DNA from: Mesorhizobium sp. BR1-1-16
Lineage (GTDB): Bacteria > Pseudomonadota > Alphaproteobacteria > Rhizobiales > Kaistiaceae
NCBI RefSeq assembly: GCF_020165495.1
Contig: NZ_JAIUIE010000001.1
Span: forward strand, 248,001-312,000
Direction: 5' to 3'
DNA: 64,000 nt
Shown here: piece after piece, positions 27,375 through 35,526 of the stretch
Layout of the letters: every line of letters starts with the position of its first letter
Numbering within the stretch: the first letter of the stretch is position 1
The notes under the pieces: model-generated
What the model was told of the DNA's origin: nothing
The model's input: the letters and a program-made list of their open reading frames with translations, nothing else
The model's database searches: none
Program-made: the position numbers and the translations under genes

Positions 27375-28109
27375 ATGGCGCGGTCACCCGTCATGAATGC
27401 TGGACGCGAGGCTGCCACTGCGGCGCCGATGCGTTATCGTCTCATGATCGGCGGTAAGGCTGAATCGGCGCCCGGCGCGGCCCGGATGAAGGACGAAAGC
27501 TCATCCTTGAGCGAGATCGACGAAAAAGCGGCGGCCGACGCGGTCCGAAGCGACGAGGCCTTGATGCGCGCGGTTGCCGATGGCGACGGCGAGGCTTTCG
27601 GCCGCGTCATCGCGGCCGAAGCGCCGCGGCTGACGCGGTTTGTCGCTGCCGTCCTCGGCGATCTTTCCGAGGCTGAGGAAGTCGTGCAGGAGGCGCTGAT
27701 CCGGCTCTGGCGCAACGCCGAAGCCTGGGAACCGCGCGGCCGGATCGGGACGTGGCTGCATCGTGTCGCCTATCGCCTCTCCATCGATCGCCTTCGCCGC
27801 CGCCGGCCGCATATCGACATCGATGAGCTTGAAAATGTTCTCGAGGACGAGGCGCCGACGCCGGAAAGGCAATTGGTCCGCGTTGAAGACGTAAGGTTGG
27901 TGCATGAAGCGCTCGACCGGATGCCGGATCGGCAGCGAGCCGTGATCGTCCTCGCGCATTTTCAGGAGCTGAGCCAGGCAGAAGCCTCGGCTGTGATGGG
28001 CATGAGCCAACATGCCTACGAATCCCTGCTCGCCCGCGCTCGCCGCCGCCTGCGCGGCATGCTTGCGGGGGAGGAGACGGGAGACCGGGAGGAATGGACG
28101 GAATCATGA
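27375..28109 (+). CDS. ECF RNA polymerase sigma factor (efflux operon)
   Basis: A 244-residue ECF sigma factor. Region 2 (about 65-135) reads AFGRVIAAEAPRLTRFVAAVLGDLSEAEEVVQEALIRLWRN, and region 4 (about 175-230) MPDRQRAVIVLAHFQELSQAEASAVMGMSQHAYESLLARARRRLRG. The first ~60 residues are poorly conserved, and ATG 27486 (residue 38) is an alternative start. The gene begins 6 nt after the RND pump and is coupled by ATGA to the next gene, a one-TM protein, suggesting a sigma/anti-sigma pair encoded inside the pump operon. It may autoregulate the operon. Confidence 0.85.
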   Translation: MARSPVMNAGREAATAAPMRYRLMIGGKAESAPGAARMKDESSSLSEIDEKAAADAVRSDEALMRAVADGDGEAFGRVIAAEAPRLTRFVAAVLGDLSEAEEVVQEALIRLWRNAEAWEPRGRIGTWLHRVAYRLSIDRLRRRRPHIDIDELENVLEDEAPTPERQLVRVEDVRLVHEALDRMPDRQRAVIVLAHFQELSQAEASAVMGMSQHAYESLLARARRRLRGMLAGEETGDREEWTES

Positions 28110-28564
28110 GCAACACCAGCGAACACGAAACCGAGGCGCTGCATCGCGGTCCGATCGGGCTGCGCGACGCCGTTGATCATTGGGGTGCCGATCTCGGGCG
28201 TTGGCCGGACCGCGCTCTGGCCGCGCATGGGCGAGAGGCCCTGCTCGCCGACCGCTCCTTCCGCGCTTATCGCGACGACGCGCAGGCGCTCGACATCCGG
28301 CTGAAGACGGTAGCCACCGCCCTCGATGCACGGATTGCCGCCGGCTCGCTTGACCGTATCCGTGCCGGTGTTCTTGCCAAGGCGGCGCCGCGGCCCGTGC
28401 GCTGGCACCGCCGTCTGGCGGCCGCGGCAGCCGTTGTCGTCGTGGCCGGCGCGCTCGGCGGCGCTTCGGGCTTCGTCTTCGCGCCGGCGGGCGAGGACAT
28501 GCGGGTCGCGAGCGTCGTTCAGCTTGATCCGCTGCTGTTCGGCCCGTCCGAGTTCGGCTTCTGA
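28106..28564 (+). CDS. One-TM protein, putative anti-sigma factor
   Basis: A 152-residue protein with a cytoplasmic N-terminal helical region (about 1-105; DAVDHWGADLGRWPDRALA, AYRDDAQALDIRLK), one TM helix (about 109-133, LAAAAAVVVVAGALGGASGFVF) and a short periplasmic tail. I recognise no anti-sigma domain and no zinc-binding HxxxCxxC motif. The role is inferred from ATGA coupling to the ECF gene and topology comparable to membrane-bound anti-sigma factors such as CnrY. ATG 28106 is chosen for this coupling; ATG 28094 is only 1 nt from GGGAGG. Confidence 0.55.
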   Translation: MSNTSEHETEALHRGPIGLRDAVDHWGADLGRWPDRALAAHGREALLADRSFRAYRDDAQALDIRLKTVATALDARIAAGSLDRIRAGVLAKAAPRPVRWHRRLAAAAAVVVVAGALGGASGFVFAPAGEDMRVASVVQLDPLLFGPSEFGF

Positions 28565-29016
28565 TGACGATCGACCTGAAGCCGCGACGGCGGATCAGCT
28601 GGCTGTGGTTGGCGCTCGTATGCTCTCTGGCGGTCAATGCTTTCGTGCTGGGCGCGTTCGTCACGGAGCGGCTTGGCTTCCGTCATGGCGATGGCGGTCC
28701 CCGTGCCGTCAAGATGGAGCTGCGCTGGCTGAAGGACCGGCTCTCGCCGGATTCGGTCACCACGATCGAGGCATCGCTGGATAAATTGAAGCCGGATGTG
28801 CTGACCCGGCTTCAGCGGTTGAAGACGCTGCGCGCCGAACTCGCCGTTCTCGCCGCCGCGCCGGAGCCAGATCGCGCCGCCATCGACGAGCATCTCCGCG
28901 AGATCCGTATCGAGGTCGGCGCCATGCAGGAGCAGATCCAGTCGCGCACGTTCGACTCGGTGCTCGCCCTGCCGGCCGACCAGCGCGCTGCGCTCGGCAA
29001 GCCGCAGGATGACTGA
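28564..29016 (+). CDS. Periplasmic metal-sensor-like protein (CpxP/CnrX class)
   Basis: A 150-residue membrane-anchored periplasmic protein with one N-terminal TM helix (about 11-33) and an all-helical hairpin domain (about 48-148) of the Spy/CpxP/CnrX (heavy-metal resistance) type. Visible residues include LRWLKDRLSPDSVTTIEASLDKLKPD and IRIEVGAMQEQIQSRTFDSVLALPADQRAAL. Histidines 41 and 110 are the only His; there is no Cys, so metal binding is not assured and sensing of envelope stress is an alternative. Its start overlaps the preceding stop by 1 nt, closing the five-gene pump/sigma operon. Confidence 0.65.
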   Translation: MTIDLKPRRRISWLWLALVCSLAVNAFVLGAFVTERLGFRHGDGGPRAVKMELRWLKDRLSPDSVTTIEASLDKLKPDVLTRLQRLKTLRAELAVLAAAPEPDRAAIDEHLREIRIEVGAMQEQIQSRTFDSVLALPADQRAALGKPQDD

Positions 29017-29088
29017 GCGAGCTGCGGAAGACAGACCGGACCGCCGTCGCGACGCGTAACAATCAATGGTGCGGCGTGCGAAATTCCC

Positions 29089-29116
29089 AAAGAAAAGGGG
29101 CCGCCGAAGCGGCCCC
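29089..29116 (-). terminator. Intrinsic terminator of the sugar-utilisation operon
   Basis: GGGGCCGC-CGAA-GCGGCCCC (29097-29116) is a perfect 8-bp stem with a tetraloop, 25 nt after the Gfo/Idh stop. On the minus strand it is followed by TTTTCTTT. The same hairpin could also stop converging pump-operon transcripts. Confidence 0.85.
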
Positions 29117-29141
29117 AGTTGGGAGGAAACGAAGCCCTCGC

Positions 29142-30284
29142 TCAGCGTGGCGCGAGCAACCGCGCAGCGTCTTCGGCGGTAAGTGGTGCCGGACGCTCGG
29201 TGGTGGTTGAAAGCGTGATCACCTGGCGCGACGCCGCTGCCTCGAGCACCGAGACCATGACATCGAGGGCGTGCAGCGCGACGCGGCCGGAGCAGCGGGG
29301 CTCGCGGCCATTTTCCGCCGCATCCAGCATGTCGGCAACACCGAGCATGCGGTAATTGGCATGGCCGTGATCGTCGCCCCAGTTACCCTTGCCGAACGGT
29401 GCGTCCTCGGTGCCGACTGCAATGAAGTCGCCGCCGCGCTCGGAATACTGGATCGTGCCGCCGAAGAAGTTCGGGTCCGGCACCAGCATCGTGCCTTCCG
29501 AGCCATAGAGCTCGATCGGGTTGATATGGCCGTGCTTCCACACGTCCCATGAGGCGGCGAGCGTCACCTGCGCGCCGCTCTTGAATTCAAGCACCGCATT
29601 GATGGTGGTCGGCGTGCCGACCGGCACGGTCTTGCCCTTGAGCGGCCCTTCGGCCGTGACGGTACGCTCCTCGAAACCCTTCGAGGCGAAGGCCGTCACA
29701 TGGGTGACCGGTCCGACCAGGTTGACGAGCGCCGCGATATAATAGGGTCCGAGATCGAGGATCGGCCCGCCGCCCGGCTGGAAGAAGAAGCCGGGATTGG
29801 GGTGCCAATGCTCCATGCCGTGGCTCATCACATGCATGGTGCCGGAGACGACACGGCCGATCTTGCCTGCGTCGATCAGCTTGCGTGCCGTCTGGCCGCC
29901 GCCGCCGAGAAACGTGTCCGGCGCGCTGCCGAGTTTCAGCCCGCGCGCGTCGGCTTCCGCCACCAGCTTCTTGCCGTCCTCGACCGAAAGCGCGAACGGC
30001 TTCTCGGAATAGGCGTGCTTGCCGGCGGAGAGGATGGCGTGGCTGATCTCGTAATGCGCCGACGGGATGGTCAGGTTGATGACCGTGTCGATCTCGCCGT
30101 CCTGAAGCAGTTCGTCAACTGTCATGGCGCGGACGCCGAAGGCATCGGCCCGGGCCTTGGCGGCGGCCGGTACGATATCGGCGACTGCGACGATCTTCGT
30201 GCCGGGAAAGAGCGGCGCGAGCTTGAGATAAGCCTGTGAGATGTTGCCGGCGCCGATGAGTCCGATCTTGTGGATGGTGGTCAT
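29142..30284 (-). CDS. Gfo/Idh/MocA family sugar oxidoreductase
   Basis: A 380-residue NAD(P)-dependent oxidoreductase. The Rossmann fold begins KIGLIGAGNISQAYL. The family EKPFAL motif (about residues 93-98) carries the catalytic Lys, and the substrate domain includes HVMSHGMEHWHPNPGFFFQPGGGPILDLGPYYI, where the DLGPYY segment supplies the usual active-site region. Such enzymes oxidise or reduce sugar hydroxyl groups, often making 3-keto sugars. It is last in a minus-strand operon behind a TIM-barrel isomerase (8 nt apart) and a sugar importer, followed by a strong terminator. Confidence 0.88.
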   Translation of the reverse strand: MTTIHKIGLIGAGNISQAYLKLAPLFPGTKIVAVADIVPAAAKARADAFGVRAMTVDELLQDGEIDTVINLTIPSAHYEISHAILSAGKHAYSEKPFALSVEDGKKLVAEADARGLKLGSAPDTFLGGGGQTARKLIDAGKIGRVVSGTMHVMSHGMEHWHPNPGFFFQPGGGPILDLGPYYIAALVNLVGPVTHVTAFASKGFEERTVTAEGPLKGKTVPVGTPTTINAVLEFKSGAQVTLAASWDVWKHGHINPIELYGSEGTMLVPDPNFFGGTIQYSERGGDFIAVGTEDAPFGKGNWGDDHGHANYRMLGVADMLDAAENGREPRCSGRVALHALDVMVSVLEAAASRQVITLSTTTERPAPLTAEDAARLLAPR

Positions 30285-30292
30285 GACAGCTC

Positions 30293-31048
30293 TCAGACAG
30301 CGAAGGACTTGATGGCGGCGAAGGAACGCTCGGCGAAGCGCTTCCAGTCGGCCGGATTGTCATGCTCGGCGACGAGAAGGCCGGCATTCGGCGCCTTCTG
30401 GATATGCGGCCACAGCGCGGCCCAATCGACGACGCCATGACCCACATCGGCCCAGCCATCCTCTACGGTGGTGCCGGCCGGAGCGATGTCCTTGATATGG
30501 AACGCGATCACGTCCGAGGCCAGCTTGTCGATCTCGGGCGCGGCATCCTTGCCGGCGCGGACGACCCAGCCGAGATCGAGTTCCGAGGCGACGCCATTGC
30601 CGATCAGATGATCGATCGGACGCGAGCCATCGGAAAGCGTCGCATACTCGAAATCATGGTTGTGATAGCCGAGGCCGAGGCCGGCCGCCTTCACCGTCTG
30701 CGCCGTGGCCGCGAGCTTCTCGCCCAGCTTCTTCCAGCCATCGACATCGGCAGGCCGGTCTTCGGCACCGAGATAGGGGATGACGATGGTGTGAGCGCCG
30801 ATCGTCTTGGCGATATCGATGAACCGCGCCGTCTCGCCGGTCACGCCGTCCATCGGCGCATGGAAAGTCGGCGTCGCCAAGCCAACGGCATCGACCTTGG
30901 CGCGGTAGCCGGCCGGGTCTTCGCCATAGAGCGGATAATAGGGCTCGACGGCGTCATAGCCGATCTTCGCGAGGCCCTCGAGCACGGTTTCGAGCGGCGG
31001 AAAATTGCGTGCGGAATAGAGCTGGAAGGAGATCTTGTGCTTGGGCAT
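30293..31048 (-). CDS. Sugar phosphate isomerase/epimerase (xylose-isomerase-like TIM barrel)
   Basis: A 251-residue AP-endonuclease-2 fold TIM barrel. Characteristic pieces are ISFQLYSAR, YDAVEPYYPLYG, LGYHNHDFEY, ELDLGWVVRAG, IAFHIKDI, and the C-terminal VAEHDNP. The Glu, His and Asp residues in these strands are the usual divalent-metal site. Paired with the Gfo/Idh gene 8 nt downstream, it probably isomerises, epimerises or, in keto-glycoside pathways, cleaves the imported sugar or its oxidised form. Confidence 0.85.
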   Translation of the reverse strand: MPKHKISFQLYSARNFPPLETVLEGLAKIGYDAVEPYYPLYGEDPAGYRAKVDAVGLATPTFHAPMDGVTGETARFIDIAKTIGAHTIVIPYLGAEDRPADVDGWKKLGEKLAATAQTVKAAGLGLGYHNHDFEYATLSDGSRPIDHLIGNGVASELDLGWVVRAGKDAAPEIDKLASDVIAFHIKDIAPAGTTVEDGWADVGHGVVDWAALWPHIQKAPNAGLLVAEHDNPADWKRFAERSFAAIKSFAV

Positions 31049-31113
31049 GGAGGCTCTCGTGGATCTGGCGGGTGAGAAGGGCGAGGGGAGGCGGCGCTCC
31101 GCGTCGCGAGGAA

Positions 31114-32202
31114 TCAGAGGCGTGCACCACCTGTTTTATCGAAGATCGACGCCTGCGAAGGCGAGAAGAAGGCATCGACCGTCGCGGGGGTGGCGACATG
31201 ATCGTCGCCATCGATGCGCACCGCGAATTGTGTTCCCGAAACATGGCCCCAGACAAGGCTGTCGGCGCCCATCGGCTCGACGAGGTTGAGATGGATCGGC
31301 AGGATGGTCGCGTCCTCGGCCTTCTCCTTGAGCTCGATCTGTTCGGGACGGATGCCGATCGTTGCTGGCTGTCCGTCCTTTGCGTCGCCTGAGAATTCAT
31401 AACCGCTGATGTCGAGGCGCGTTCCGTCCGAAAGGACAAAGCCGGGCGCGCCGATGCCAAGAGCGAGCGTGCCATCGACGAAATTCATGCCAGGCGATCC
31501 AACAAAACCGGCAACGAAGCGATTGATCGGCCGGCGATAGATTTCCTTCGGGCTTGCCAGCTGCTGGATCACGCCGCCATTCATCACGGCAATGCGGTCC
31601 GCCAGCGTGAGCGCCTCGATCTGGTCATGTGTCACATAGATCATCGTCGAACCGAGTTCGTGATGCAGCCGCTTGATTTCGACGCGCAGCTCGGTGCGCA
31701 GTTTTGCGTCTAGATTGCTGAGCGGCTCGTCGAACAGGAAGACATCGACATCGCGCACCAGCGCCCGGCCGATCGCGACGCGCTGGCGCTGTCCGCCCGA
31801 AAGCTCCGAGGGGCGTCGACCCAGCAGCGGCTCGATCTGCAGGATCTTGGCGGCCTTGGCGACGCGCTTCTCGATCTCGTCATGCGGCGTCTTGGCCATC
31901 TTCAGGCCGAAGGACAGATTGCCCTTCACCGTCATGCGTGGGTAGAGCGCATAGGACTGGAACACCATGCCGATGCCACGGTCCTTCGGCTCCTCCCAAG
32001 TGACGTTCTTGCCGCCGATCCAGATCTGGCCCGCCGTAACGTCCAGCAGGCCAGCGACGGCATTGAGGAGGGTGGACTTGCCGCAGCCCGACGGTCCGAG
32101 CAGGACGATGAACTCGCCCTCGGCGATGTCGAGATTGAGCGTCTTCAGAACCTTGAGCGTACCGAAATCGATCTCGAGATCGCGGATGGAAACGGTGGCC
32201 AT
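31114..32202 (-). CDS. Sugar ABC transporter ATPase (UgpC/MalK type)
   Basis: A 362-residue CUT1-class ATPase: Walker [10 protein letters not shown], signature [14 protein letters not shown], Walker [20 protein letters not shown], and the C-terminal OB-like domain with VGSPGMNFVDG and IGIRPEQIEL. It lies 3 nt after the MalG-type permease gene and 65 nt before the isomerase gene, and powers the importer encoded upstream. It is a second paralogue of the orphan ATPase at 20.6-21.7 kb. Confidence 0.9.
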   Translation of the reverse strand: MATVSIRDLEIDFGTLKVLKTLNLDIAEGEFIVLLGPSGCGKSTLLNAVAGLLDVTAGQIWIGGKNVTWEEPKDRGIGMVFQSYALYPRMTVKGNLSFGLKMAKTPHDEIEKRVAKAAKILQIEPLLGRRPSELSGGQRQRVAIGRALVRDVDVFLFDEPLSNLDAKLRTELRVEIKRLHHELGSTMIYVTHDQIEALTLADRIAVMNGGVIQQLASPKEIYRRPINRFVAGFVGSPGMNFVDGTLALGIGAPGFVLSDGTRLDISGYEFSGDAKDGQPATIGIRPEQIELKEKAEDATILPIHLNLVEPMGADSLVWGHVSGTQFAVRIDGDDHVATPATVDAFFSPSQASIFDKTGGARL

Positions 32203-32205
32203 GGA

Positions 32206-33099
32206 TTACCCCTTCACGGCGCCGGCGGCGATGCCGCGAACGAACCAGCGACCCGACACGAAATAGACGATGAGCGGCACCAGCGCGGTCAGGATGGTTG
32301 CCGCCATGTTGACGTTGTATTCGCGCTCGCCGGTCGTGGTGTTGACGACATTGTTGAGCTCGACGGTCATCGGGAAGTTTTCGCGCCCGGCGAAGATCAG
32401 GCCGAACAGGAAGTCGTTCCAGATCCCGGTCACCTGCAGGATCACGGCGACGATGATGATCGGGGTCGACAGCGGCAGCATCAGGCGGAAGAAGATGGCC
32501 CAGAACCCGCCGCCATCGACGCGCGCCGCCTTGAAGAGATCGATCGGGATGCCCGCATAGAAATTGCGGAACAGGAGCGTCATCAGCGGCAGGCCGAAGA
32601 TGGTGTGCACCACGACGATGCCGGGCAGCGAATTATAGAGCCCGACCGTCGAGAGCATCCGGACCAGGGGATAGAGGAACACCTGATAAGGGATGAAGGC
32701 GCCGAGCAGCAGCACGGCGAACAGGAAGTTCGCGCCGCGCGGCCGCCAGAACGACAGGGCGTAGCCGATGGTGGCGCCGAGCGCGATCGAGACGATGACG
32801 CTCGGCACGAGAATGCGGAAGGAATTCAGGAAGCCGACCTTGATGCCGTCGCAGTTGACGCCCGTACAGGCATAGGTCCAGGCCTTGATCCATGGCTCGA
32901 TGGTCGGCGCCAGCGGGAAGGAGAATAGATTGCCGAGGCGGATCTCGGCCATCGGCTTGATCGAGGTGATCAGCATCACATAGAGCGGCAACAGGAAGAA
33001 CGCGGCCGAGACGACGAGAAAGGCATAGACGCCAATCCGCGCGGGCGTGAGCCGGGTCGGGCGCGGGCCCTGCGGTTCCATGGTCGTGGTCGACATCAT
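32206..33099 (-). CDS. Sugar ABC transporter permease (MalG type)
   Basis: A 297-residue CUT1 permease with six TM helices. The EAA loop that docks onto the ATPase reads IDLFKAARVDGGGFWAIFFRLMLPLSTP. The C-terminus VSGRWFVRGIAAGAVKG matches the MalG-type end. Start ATG 33099 overlaps the stop of the partner permease (ATGA), so translation is coupled; a larger in-frame extension inside the partner gene is artefactual. Confidence 0.92.
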   Translation of the reverse strand: MMSTTTMEPQGPRPTRLTPARIGVYAFLVVSAAFFLLPLYVMLITSIKPMAEIRLGNLFSFPLAPTIEPWIKAWTYACTGVNCDGIKVGFLNSFRILVPSVIVSIALGATIGYALSFWRPRGANFLFAVLLLGAFIPYQVFLYPLVRMLSTVGLYNSLPGIVVVHTIFGLPLMTLLFRNFYAGIPIDLFKAARVDGGGFWAIFFRLMLPLSTPIIIVAVILQVTGIWNDFLFGLIFAGRENFPMTVELNNVVNTTTGEREYNVNMAATILTALVPLIVYFVSGRWFVRGIAAGAVKG

Positions 33100-33983
33100 G
33101 CACCTCGTCCGCGCTGGCCGCGGAAATATTGCGAATAGAGCCAGGGCGCCAGCACCACCAGCACGGTGATGAACATCACGGTCGAGGCTGCGGTGGCGAG
33201 GCCGACATTCTGGCGGTTGAACAGATAGTCGATGACGAACTTCGCCGGGACTTCGGTTGAAATGCCGGGCCCGCCGCCCGTCAGCGCGATGACGAGGTCG
33301 TAGACCTTCACCACGGCGGTCGCGAGCAGCACGGTCGCCGTCACGAACATCGGCGAGAGCATCGGCACGATGATGTGCAGATAGACGCGCCAGGTCGGGA
33401 TGCCGTCGACCTTGGCGGCCTTCCAGAGCTCCTGGTCGACGCCTCTGAGGCCCGCGAGCAGGATCGCCATCACGAGCCCCGAGGCCTGCCAGATGCCGGC
33501 GATCGCGATCACATAGATCGCGCGGTCGCCGCGCACCAGCCAGTCGAAGGTGAAGTCCTGCCAGCCCCAGTTGCGCACGGTCTGCTGCACGCCGAGCGTC
33601 GGGTTCAGCGTCCACTGCCAGACAAGGCCGGTGACGATGAAGGACATGGCATAGGGATAGAGGAAGATCGTCCGGAACACGCTTTCGGCGCGGATCTTCT
33701 GGTCGATGAAGACCGCCAGCAGGAAACCGAAGATCAGGCAGCCAATGATGAAGCAGGCGCCGAAGATGAAGAGGTTTTGACCGGAGATGATCCAGCGCTC
33801 GGTCGCGAACAGCCGCTCATACTGTTTCAGGCCGACAAAATCGTAGGTCGGAAAGACCTTGGTGCTCGTGAAGGAAATCCGAATCGTCCAGGCGATCGTC
33901 CCGAGATAGGCGAAGATCACGATCAGCCAAGCCGGGAGCAGGGCGATCTGGGCCGCGATCGAGCGGAAAAAGCGCGGTTTCAT
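33096..33983 (-). CDS. Sugar ABC transporter permease (MalF type)
   Basis: A 295-residue CUT1 permease with six predicted TM helices, starting with LPAWLIVIFAYLGTIAWTIRISF. The EAA loop is ELWKAAKVDGIPTWRVYLHIIVPMLSP. It forms a heterodimer with the MalG-type protein. It is encoded 101 nt after the binding-protein gene, separated from it by a GC hairpin. Confidence 0.92.
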   Translation of the reverse strand: MKPRFFRSIAAQIALLPAWLIVIFAYLGTIAWTIRISFTSTKVFPTYDFVGLKQYERLFATERWIISGQNLFIFGACFIIGCLIFGFLLAVFIDQKIRAESVFRTIFLYPYAMSFIVTGLVWQWTLNPTLGVQQTVRNWGWQDFTFDWLVRGDRAIYVIAIAGIWQASGLVMAILLAGLRGVDQELWKAAKVDGIPTWRVYLHIIVPMLSPMFVTATVLLATAVVKVYDLVIALTGGGPGISTEVPAKFVIDYLFNRQNVGLATAASTVMFITVLVVLAPWLYSQYFRGQRGRGA

Positions 33984-34050
33984 GCTGGTCCTCCGGCCAA
34001 GCGCTGGCGATAGACCGGCAGGGCCAGCCTATCACGCGCTGAAAGGGCTA

Positions 34051-34073
34051 GGGCGAGCGCCTTGCGCCCGCCC
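34051..34073 (-). other. Intercistronic stem-loop after the binding-protein gene
   Basis: GGGCGAGCGC-CTT-GCGCCCGCCC folds into a 10-position stem (one A-C mismatch) 11 nt after the stop of the minus-strand solute-binding gene and before the permeases. No T tract follows, which favours mRNA stabilisation or partial termination. Confidence 0.55.
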
Positions 34074-34084
34074 CGTTGCCGTTC

Positions 34085-35326
34085 TTACTTGGCGCCTTCG
34101 ACGATCGAGGCGATCGAGGCGACGAAGTCGTCGGAGGTCTTCGACTTGTCGGAGAAGAAGCTCGCAATCGCGTCGGTGAACGAGCCCGAGACGTCAGGCG
34201 AGATCAGGATGTCGGTCGATTCGACGACATTGCCGGCCTTGGCGAGTGCGATGCCCTGGGCGGCGCAAGCGTCGACCTTGGAGAGATCGACATCGTCACG
34301 AACCGGGATCGAGCCCTTCTTGTTGTTGAAGGCGACCTGCGCTTCCGGCGACAGGAGAACCTTCTCGAGCAGCTTCTGGGCCTTGGTGGCTTCCGGATCC
34401 TTGTTGACCGGGAACACGAAGACGTCGCCGCCGATCCAGAATTCCTGATTGCCGAGACCGGGAATGCAGCCGACATCGGTGCCCGGCGTCTTGCCGGCAG
34501 CGATGACTTCGCCCTTGGCCCAGTCACCCATGAAATTGAAGCCAGCCTGGCCGGTCACGATCATGGCGGTCGCCTGGTTCCACTGACGACCCTGCATGCC
34601 GGCATCCGTATAGTCGCGCAGCTTCGCGAAGATATCGGCGACCTTCTTGAACTCGGGCGACTTGACGGCGTCGACGTCGAGATCCTTGTAGATCTTGTAA
34701 TAGAGATCCTTGCCGCCGGCGCCGATCAGGACGTTGTTGAAGGTCAGCACCTGCGTCCACGCATCGCCCGACTGGGCAACCGGGACAATGCCCGCTGCCT
34801 TGAGCTTGTCGCCCGCGGCGAAGAACTCGTCCCAATTCTTCGGTGCGGTCGCGCCGGCCTTCTCGAGCGCCGCCGGGGAGTACCACAGCCAGATATTGGA
34901 GTGGATGTTCACGGGCGCGGCGTAGATCTTGCCGTCACGCGTCACGGCGGCGAGCACCAGCGGATTGATGTGCTGCTTCCAGCCTTCGGCGTCGGCGACG
35001 TCGTCGAGCGGGGAGAGCAGGCCCTGCGTCACCAGTTCGTCGAACTGCTTGCCGGTGTTGAACTGCATGGCGGTCGGCGGATTGCCACCGACGATCCGGT
35101 TGATGCCGGCGGTGCGGGCCGCGTCGCCGCCGCCGCCTGCAACGGCCGCATCGACCCATTCACCACCCGCCGCATTGAAGGCGGCTGCAAACTCCTGCAC
35201 GGCGGCAGCTTCGCCACCCGACGTCCACCAATGGATGACCTCAGCCTTTTCGGCCGCGCTGGCCGAACCGACCATCAGCGCAACCATCGCAGCCGCGCCG
35301 AACATCGCCTTTGTCATACGCTTCAT
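34085..35326 (-). CDS. Sugar ABC transporter solute-binding protein
   Basis: A 413-residue family-1 periplasmic binding protein. Signal peptide residues 1-25 end SASA-AEKAE. The mature N-terminus HWWTSGGEAAAVQEFAAAF and the segments PPTAMQFNTGKQFDEL and NIWLWYSPAALEKAG resemble glucose/mannose-type binding proteins (GtsA-like), though the ligand cannot be fixed by eye. Two cysteines (GCIPG and DACAAQG) may form a disulfide. GGGAGGGA lies 6 nt before ATG 35326. Expression is probably repressed by the divergently encoded LacI protein through the palindrome at 35421-35434. Confidence 0.9.
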   Translation of the reverse strand: MKRMTKAMFGAAAMVALMVGSASAAEKAEVIHWWTSGGEAAAVQEFAAAFNAAGGEWVDAAVAGGGGDAARTAGINRIVGGNPPTAMQFNTGKQFDELVTQGLLSPLDDVADAEGWKQHINPLVLAAVTRDGKIYAAPVNIHSNIWLWYSPAALEKAGATAPKNWDEFFAAGDKLKAAGIVPVAQSGDAWTQVLTFNNVLIGAGGKDLYYKIYKDLDVDAVKSPEFKKVADIFAKLRDYTDAGMQGRQWNQATAMIVTGQAGFNFMGDWAKGEVIAAGKTPGTDVGCIPGLGNQEFWIGGDVFVFPVNKDPEATKAQKLLEKVLLSPEAQVAFNNKKGSIPVRDDVDLSKVDACAAQGIALAKAGNVVESTDILISPDVSGSFTDAIASFFSDKSKTSDDFVASIASIVEGAK

Positions 35327-35420
35327 CGGAATCCCTCCCAGGTTCAGGCGCAGAAATTGCAACGCGCCTATCGCTACGGATAGCCAGACCACTCCCCGCG
35401 ATACTGGCCGTCCGAATTCT

Positions 35421-35434
35421 TGTAATCGATTACA
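35421..35434. promoter_or_regulatory. LacI-type operator for the sugar importer operon
   Basis: TGTAATCGATTACA is a perfect 14-bp palindrome with the central CG step typical of LacI-family operators. It sits 94 bp before the binding-protein gene and 92 bp before the divergent LacI gene. On the minus strand TTGACA (35465-35460) lies 25 bp upstream of it, so the operator would overlap the start region of a promoter with an imperfect -10. Confidence 0.75.
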
Positions 35435-35475
35435 TCTACTGTATGCTTCCTGGGTCGGCTGTCAACGCCAAGTTA

Positions 35476-35490
35476 TTTTGCAGTGCAAAA
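35476..35490. promoter_or_regulatory. Second inverted repeat near the LacI gene start
   Basis: TTTTGCA-G-TGCAAAA is a perfect 7+1+7 inverted repeat 36 bp before the LacI gene ATG. It has different half-sites from the operator at 35421, so it may be bound by another regulator or be an autoregulatory variant site. Confidence 0.5.
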
Positions 35491-35526
35491 GAATGCCGGC
35501 CAAACGGGTAGGAGACGGGTGGGGCC

